DNA of 64,000 nt from Omphiscola glabra (taxonomy: Eukaryota; Mollusca; Gastropoda; Lymnaeidae), in assembly GCA_964017045.1 (NCBI GenBank), contig OZ024808.1:5287284-5351283 (forward strand), given 5' to 3'. The notes under the pieces were generated by a model. The model searched no databases and had not been told where the DNA came from. It saw only the letters and a program-made list of their open reading frames with translations. The stretch's first letter is position 1. Each line of letters starts with the position of its first letter. Positions 58,638 to 64,000 of the stretch are shown one piece after another. The translations under genes and the position numbers were made by a program.

Positions 58638-58799
58638 CTCTATAGACTTGTTGCTTCATTCCCCCTGCTTAACCATAGTTATAGATAACTAACTAATATT
58701 ATGCTTGTTAGGCGAAAGTCAGATATGACCATCTGAACAAGAAAAGAATCTTTACAATTCACATGAGCTTTGCATTCTAAGCAGGTCGCCAATTCTCAC

Positions 58800-58940
58800 T
58801 GAGCCACTTTACAACAAACATTAGCCACACACACTAGCCACTCTACAACACACATTAGCCACACACACCAGCCACTCTACAGCACACATTAGCCACACAC
58901 TCCAGCCACTCTACAACACACATTAGCCACACACATCAGC
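58800..58940. repeat. 33-bp repeat, about 4 copies
   Basis: Unit AGCCACTCTACAACACACAT plus TAGCCACACACAC. Confidence 0.88.
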
Positions 58941-59694
58941 TGTAATGTAGAGAATTCAATCTCTTAATTTTACTCGGCATATTTATAGTCTTTCTTAGTG
59001 ACTTTGTAGCTGTGCCCAGACCCATCTCGTAGGTTCTAATTCTTTAGACTATAGACTTTGTTTACCTGTGGTCAAGGGAGATAATTTGTAATTAAACCAC
59101 ACCCATCGTCGCCAAACTTAGGGTCACCCAGAGTTCATACACGGGTTTCACGAGGTAAACAAGATGCCTACCGTAACCTACCGTAACAACACACCCACTA
59201 GTAACTCTACAGCACACACAAACACACACACACACACCAGCAACTCTACAAGACAGATCAGCCACTCTACCACACACTCTTTAACCCTTCTACCACACAC
59301 CAGCCACGGACACATTTGTTACCGTTACCATTTCTAACAGTGAGTGATTTAATACCAGATAGCTGTGATCCCCTTTAAAAGACTTGATATTTCAGCTCAC
59401 CACAACTTATCTCCCAAATAGCAACTCTTACTTTTTAAAAACAATCTGTCAGTCGGCATTTTGCACACCAAGATGTGTACGCACCAAACCTATTGGTACA
59501 TTTTAAGCAAGCAGGTCATCAGAACACCCCGACATTTACTGGAAAGGTCATTGAGCTGCAGAATTTGAACACGTCTGGGCACATAGCCATATAACATGTC
59601 TAGAAGCTGGGAGATAACCGTACCTTACACGTGAACCTTCTTAGGCTGGCCCCAATGAAAGGTTAAGAACCATACCGTTGGGAAAAACAATACA
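58941..59694. other. Interval with no recognised gene
   Basis: Contains a short (AC)n at 59215-59235 and scattered CAGCCACTCTACCACAC relatives of the preceding repeat. Otherwise unique. Confidence 0.4.
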
Positions 59695-59824
59695 ATGGCG
59701 GATTTTAACATATCCAAGACACTCGTCCAAGCTCTCATCTCCGCCACTCCTCTAATTGCAAGATTTATCACAAGTGATCTAACTACAATGACTATTTCAG
59801 CTATCAAATATGTCATTTCTAACC
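59695..59824 (+). CDS. Candidate first coding exon of an unknown gene
   Basis: The ATG in context ACAATGGCG opens 43 codons (MADFNISKTLVQALISATPL, then IARFITSDLTTMTISAIKYV). A consensus donor, C|GTAAGT, follows at 59825. The middle is moderately hydrophobic. I recognise no family and no downstream exon. A foldback MITE begins about 40 bases after the donor. Confidence 0.3.
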
Positions 59825-59861
59825 GTAAGTTATAAAATTCACTTGGACCATGCATATACAG

Positions 59862-60118
59862 CCGGTTACCGGAAATTTGATCGAACGGAAATTTGGTAGA
59901 ATCTTTTGTTTCAGTTCACACGTTACAATTTTCGTCAAATTTCTTTTTGAACGCACTATACTATACAGTAAAACAAAATAATGCGTTAAAAAATAAATTT
60001 GACGAAACATTTTAACGTGTAAACTAAAAAAAAAAAATTTCGACAAAATTTCTGTTCGATCCAATTTCCGTCGATCAATTTTCCGTCGACGAAATTTCTT
60101 GCTATCAAATTTCCAGAT
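59862..60118. mobile_element. Foldback MITE (CCGGAAATTTGATCG family), copy 3
   Basis: The left arm GGTTACCGGAAATTTGATCG and the right arm ending TATCAAATTTCCAGATATG enclose the same centre as copy 1 (GAACGCACTATACTATACAG). TATACAGCC occurs directly before the left end and directly after the right end, a 9-bp target duplication. Confidence 0.85.
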
Positions 60119-60247
60119 ATGTATACAGCCCCATCACTGAACAATGTGTAGGCCTACCTGAAATTAACACGCTAAGCAAAATAAACCCCGCCTCCAACCA
60201 AAACCCGTCATCTAACCAAAACCCGTCATCCAAACCGATTTTACACG

Positions 60248-60540
60248 TACACCTTACCACCAGCTTCTGTAAACCTTACCACCATCTTCTGTACACCTTA
60301 CCACCAGCTTCTGTACACCTTACCACCAGCTTCTGTACACCTTACCACCATCTTCTGTACACCTTACCACCAGCTTCTGTACACCTTACCACCAGCTTCT
60401 TTACACCTTACCACCAGCTTCTGTAAACCTTACCACCACCTTCTGTACACCTTACCACCAGCTTCTGTACACCTTACCACCAGCTTCTGTACACTTTACC
60501 ACCAGCCTCTGTACACCTTACCACCAGTCTCTGTACACAT
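60248..60540. repeat. 22-bp minisatellite, about 13 copies
   Basis: Unit TTACCACCAGCTTCTGTACA plus CC. Confidence 0.95.
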
Positions 60541-60604
60541 CAGATGACGTGGCTTCTAGAAAGTTCTACTCTTCTTATATTTACCCCTTGTCTTAAAAAA
60601 TACA

Positions 60605-61347
60605 CCACACCCACGCAAACTACCCACATCCACATACAAGCAAACTACCCACATCCACATCCACGCAAACTACCCACATCCACACACATGCAAACTACCC
60701 ACATCCACATACACGCAAACTACCCACATCCACACACATGCAAACTACCCACATCCAGATACATGCAAACTACCCACATACACGCAAACTACCCACATCC
60801 ACATACACGCTAACTACCCACATCCATCTACACGCTAACTACCCACATCCACATACACGCAAACTACCCACATCCACATACACGCAAACTACCCACATCC
60901 ACCTACACGCAAACTACCCACATCCACATAAACGCAAACTACCCACATCCACATACACGCAAACTACCCACATCAACACACATGCAAACTACCCACATCC
61001 ACATACACGCAAACTACCCACATCCACCTACACGCAAACTACCCACATCCACCTACACGCAAACTACCACATCCACATACACGAAAACTACCCACATCCA
61101 CCTACACACAAACTACCCACATCCACCTACACGCAAACTACCCACATCCACCTACACGCAAACTACCACATCCACCTACACACAAACTACCCACATCCAC
61201 CTACACGCAAACTACCACATCCACATACACGAAAACTACCCACATCCACCTACACACAAACTACCCACATCCACCTACACGCAAACTACCCACATCCACC
61301 TACACTCAAACTACCCACATTCACATACATGCAAACTACCCAAATCC
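60605..61347. repeat. 25-bp minisatellite, about 29 copies
   Basis: Unit CAAACTACCCACATCCACAT plus ACACG. None of the three + frames has a stop across a unit, so long His/Thr/Pro-rich frames of 209 and 130 codons result; the 25-bp period makes them cycle through all frames. I treat them as a by-product. Confidence 0.95.
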
Positions 61348-62585
61348 ACCGCCATGAAACAATATAAAAAGTAGTCCTAAACCACCAAAGGAAAGGGTTG
61401 TATCAAAAGTTCCTTTTTTTAAACCGCCACGTCAGCTTTGGAGCCGCCCCCCCCCTCTATTTATTTTGTTCTCCCCCGGGATCCAGCAGATGGCGGCGCC
61501 TTCACGGCACGTTCGAACTTTAGGATGAGTTTGTTGATAAGGTGACTTATACGTTGGTGTTATAGAGATGTCGGTTATGAGGAATAGTCAGGTATAATCT
61601 GGGGCGTATTTTATACAAAGAAAGGAGGGGATGGGCGGAGTGGAAAGATTTCAACTATTGTTACAGTGTAATTAACATGGGCATCTCGACAAACGGTGTA
61701 CGAAAGGGGTGTGGAGGGGGCGGTACGACCCGTGCGTCTATTTTTCTTTTGGAGGGCTCGCATTTTCGGCCAACTGTAGAGGCTCTTTTCGTGGAAGAGG
61801 GAGGCGAAAATCACGTCCCATCCGGGGTGGCACTAACCTTAGCTACGCCACTGATCTCGACTTTGATTTCAGGTCAAAACTTGGACTTCTCACAAGCCAA
61901 CGACTTTGACAATATTCGTTCCCTTTACTTGTGGCAATAAATGACATGGGTTTACGACGTATTTGACTCACATTAAATGTGCTCTCTAACTCCCAGCTGT
62001 GCTCAGCTATGTACACGCTTGGCACATTTGGTACGCCCCTGACGGGTCAATGTTTTTCGCGATAATTGTAGTGCTTTGGGGAACAATTGACTCGTACATA
62101 TTCATGTCAGTCGTCACTATAACTGTGTGTTCAAGATTCATTACATTACCCAATTTTAGACTTCCTTTCCAATTGTTTCCATCCAGGCCTCCGCCCATGT
62201 CTCCCTCCACATATATGACATATGTTCTGTGTGAGTCTATCGCACTGCAAGTCTCCTGACTTTCTTGAGTATGACACAAAGCTGAACCACTACATTTTAA
62301 GTCAACATATATTTATAGAAATGCTCCATTTTGAACTCCAGTAGACGACCGTTAATTTTTGGCTTTACTCGCTAGTTCCGCCCGGCAAGCAACTCGCCAA
62401 CAGACCCACGTCCTTTGATCTTCTGTGCCAGTTGCCTCTCTGCCTTGCCGCTAACAGTGGGGTACAGTACGCAGGTAGCTAACAGTGGGGTACAGTACGC
62501 AGTTAGAGGGGCTCACGTGACAACAATCCTGTTTTTGTTTCTTTGGATGGGAAACATGGCGCCTCTTGAGCTCAGATTGATCTTT
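61348..62585. other. Interval with a MITE terminus, no gene recognised
   Basis: 61700-61853 resembles the MITE arm at 44980-45107 and ends GGTGGCACTAAC...TAGCTACGCCACTG. CTAACAGTGGGGTACAGTAC is duplicated at 62450-62500. Open frames here lack motifs. Confidence 0.45.
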
Positions 62586-62602
62586 AAATACAGGCTCTCT
62601 AA

Positions 62603-62643
<41 letters not shown>

Positions 62644-63510
62644 GCCTCTCTAATCTCTCTCTCTCTCTGCCTCTCTAATCTCTCTCACTCTCTCTCTCTG
62701 CCTCTCTAATCTCTCTCTCTCTGCCTCTCTAATCTCTCTCTCTCTCTCTGCCTCTCTAATCTCTCTCTCTGCCTCTCTAATCTCTCTCTCTGCCTCTCTA
62801 ATCTCTCTCTCTCTCTGCCTCTCTAATCTCTCGCTGCCTCTCTAATCTCTCTCTCTGCCTCTCTAATCTCTCTCTCTGCCTCTCTAATCTCTCTCTCTGC
62901 CTCTCTAATCTCTCTCTCTCTCTCTGCCTCTCTAATCTCTCTCTCTCTGCCTCTCTAATCTCTCTCTGCCTCTCTAATCTCTCTCTCTGCCTCTCTAATC
63001 TCTCTCTCTCTGCCTCTCTAATCTCTCTCTCTGCCTCTCTAATCTCTCTCTGCCTCTCTAATCTCTCTCTCTCTGCCTCTCTAATCTCTCTCTCTCTCTC
63101 TCTCTCTCTGCCTCTCTAATCTCTCTCTCTCTCTCTGCCTCTCTAATCTCTCTCTCTCTGCCTCTCTAATCTCTCTCTCTCTCTGCCTCTCTAATCTCTC
63201 TCTCTCTCTCTCTCTCTGCCTCTCTAATCTCTCTCTCTCTGCCTCTCTAATATCTCTCTCTCTCTCTCTGCCTCTCTAATCTCTCTCTCTCTGCCTCTCT
63301 AATCTCTCTGTCTCTCTCTCTCTCTGCCTCTAATCTCTCTCTCTCTCTGCCTCTCTAATCTCTCTCTCTGCCTCTCTAATCTCTCTCTCTCTGTCTCTCT
63401 AATCTCTCTCTCTCTCTGCCTCTCTAATCTCTCTCTCTCTGACTCTCTAATCTCTCTCTCTCTCTCTCTCTGCCTCTCTAATCTCTCTCTCTCTCCCTCT
63501 CTCTCTACAC
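62586..63510. repeat. CT-rich array with a GCCTCTCTAATCTCTCTCT unit
   Basis: About 40 variable-length units of roughly 17-35 bp, each a CT run ended by GCCTCTCTAAT. It combines microsatellite length variation with a minisatellite unit. Confidence 0.95.
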
Positions 63511-63797
63511 ACAACTTAATACCCCACACACACACACGCAGCTTATAACCCCCACCCCACCCCCATAAACACATACAGCACACACGCCTAAGCCACCCAG
63601 TGCTTCCTGTTGGTTACACCTCTGTATTTCTGGTAAAGCTCATAATTTAAGTAACAGCCGATAGAACCTGGAAAAACTCTGGCTTGAAAACAACTTTAAT
63701 AAGAAACAGTTGATGACGTAATCAGCGCGCCTCTCTGCCCCGGCGCTTACGGTTTAAGAGAATTAGGCGATTAACCAGCGAACAAATATTTGGACAA

Positions 63798-64000
63798 TGT
63801 CCAGATTTTTTCCCTCAGCCAAACTAAATACTGCTCTTGATAATGTGATACTCTGGTTATATTGCCAGGCAGGAACTACTCGTGAAGATATTATTGTGTT
63901 GAATGGCCAGATAAGCCTACAACAAAAAACTATTGGAGTCGAAGCAAATAATATTACATTTGAAATCTATTGTATTTGTAATCCTTTTTATTATGATTTT
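63798..64000 (+). other. Open frame running off the window end
   Basis: ATG at 63798 in context ACAATGTCC opens 67 codons (MSRFFPSAKLNTALDNVILW and on) with no stop before the window ends. I recognise no family. The sequence upstream is GC-richer (CGGCGCTTACGG), as might suit a gene start, but chance is quite possible. Confidence 0.22.

Noticed and set aside
60544..61374. His/Thr/Pro-rich frames of 89, 209 and 130 codons
   Set aside because: These are three frames of the same 25-bp array, overlapping each other. No independent evidence for translation.
62586..63583. Arg/Glu-rich 94-codon minus-strand frame
   Set aside because: A translation of the CT-rich array, with no gene features.

Overview
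This is eukaryotic, animal nuclear DNA: AT-rich, with spliced genes, GT-AG introns and AATAAA polyadenylation signals, and crowded with transposons and tandem repeats. Two conserved animal genes can be read on the + strand. The LINE reverse transcriptases and the SPIN-type hAT elements (known mainly from tetrapods, and also from the pond snail Lymnaea) suggest a mollusc, most likely a pulmonate/heterobranch snail. That placement is an inference and cannot be proved from this window.

Layout. 1-2620 is a 55-bp minisatellite. 2950-5970 holds a minus-strand LINE with a nested SPIN copy, plus the 3' end of a second LINE, both sitting in a 22-bp repeat. 6077-8331 is a 48-bp satellite that runs directly into an internally deleted mariner (8332-9145), and each satellite monomer carries the tip of that mariner's inverted repeat. 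9150-16030 is a graveyard of DNA transposons: a hAT transposase relic, a foldback element, a hAT MITE with a perfect 8-bp target duplication, a CCGG-rich inverted-repeat element and a tRNA-derived SINE. 16887-18546 looks like a three-exon transposon-like gene with one in-frame stop. 19742-20482 is a Tigger-like element carrying a SPIN insertion.

20783-22105 is an intact, single-exon torsin-1A-interacting protein (LAP1/LULL1 type) gene. 22.4-31 kb is its 3' flank, with minisatellites and more MITEs.

31071-41002 is a complete nine-exon MVB12 gene (ESCRT-I subunit; MABP and UMA domains; 276 residues when spliced). Its introns hold a 1.4-kb inverted-repeat element, a LINE fragment split by a SINE, and at least six minisatellites.

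41-64 kb has no gene I can name with confidence. It contains many minisatellites (periods of about 14 to 58 bp), two SPIN copies, a LINE fragment, another foldback element, a few candidate first exons and a CT-rich array. Tandem arrays occupy roughly a quarter of the window by rough addition.

The two recognised genes act at cell membranes: a cofactor of torsin ATPases in the nuclear envelope/ER, and a regulator of ESCRT-I cargo sorting. Nothing here shows that they are functionally linked. The mobile elements give a partial relative chronology through nesting: SPIN lies inside a LINE and inside a Tigger-like element, and a SINE lies inside a LINE.
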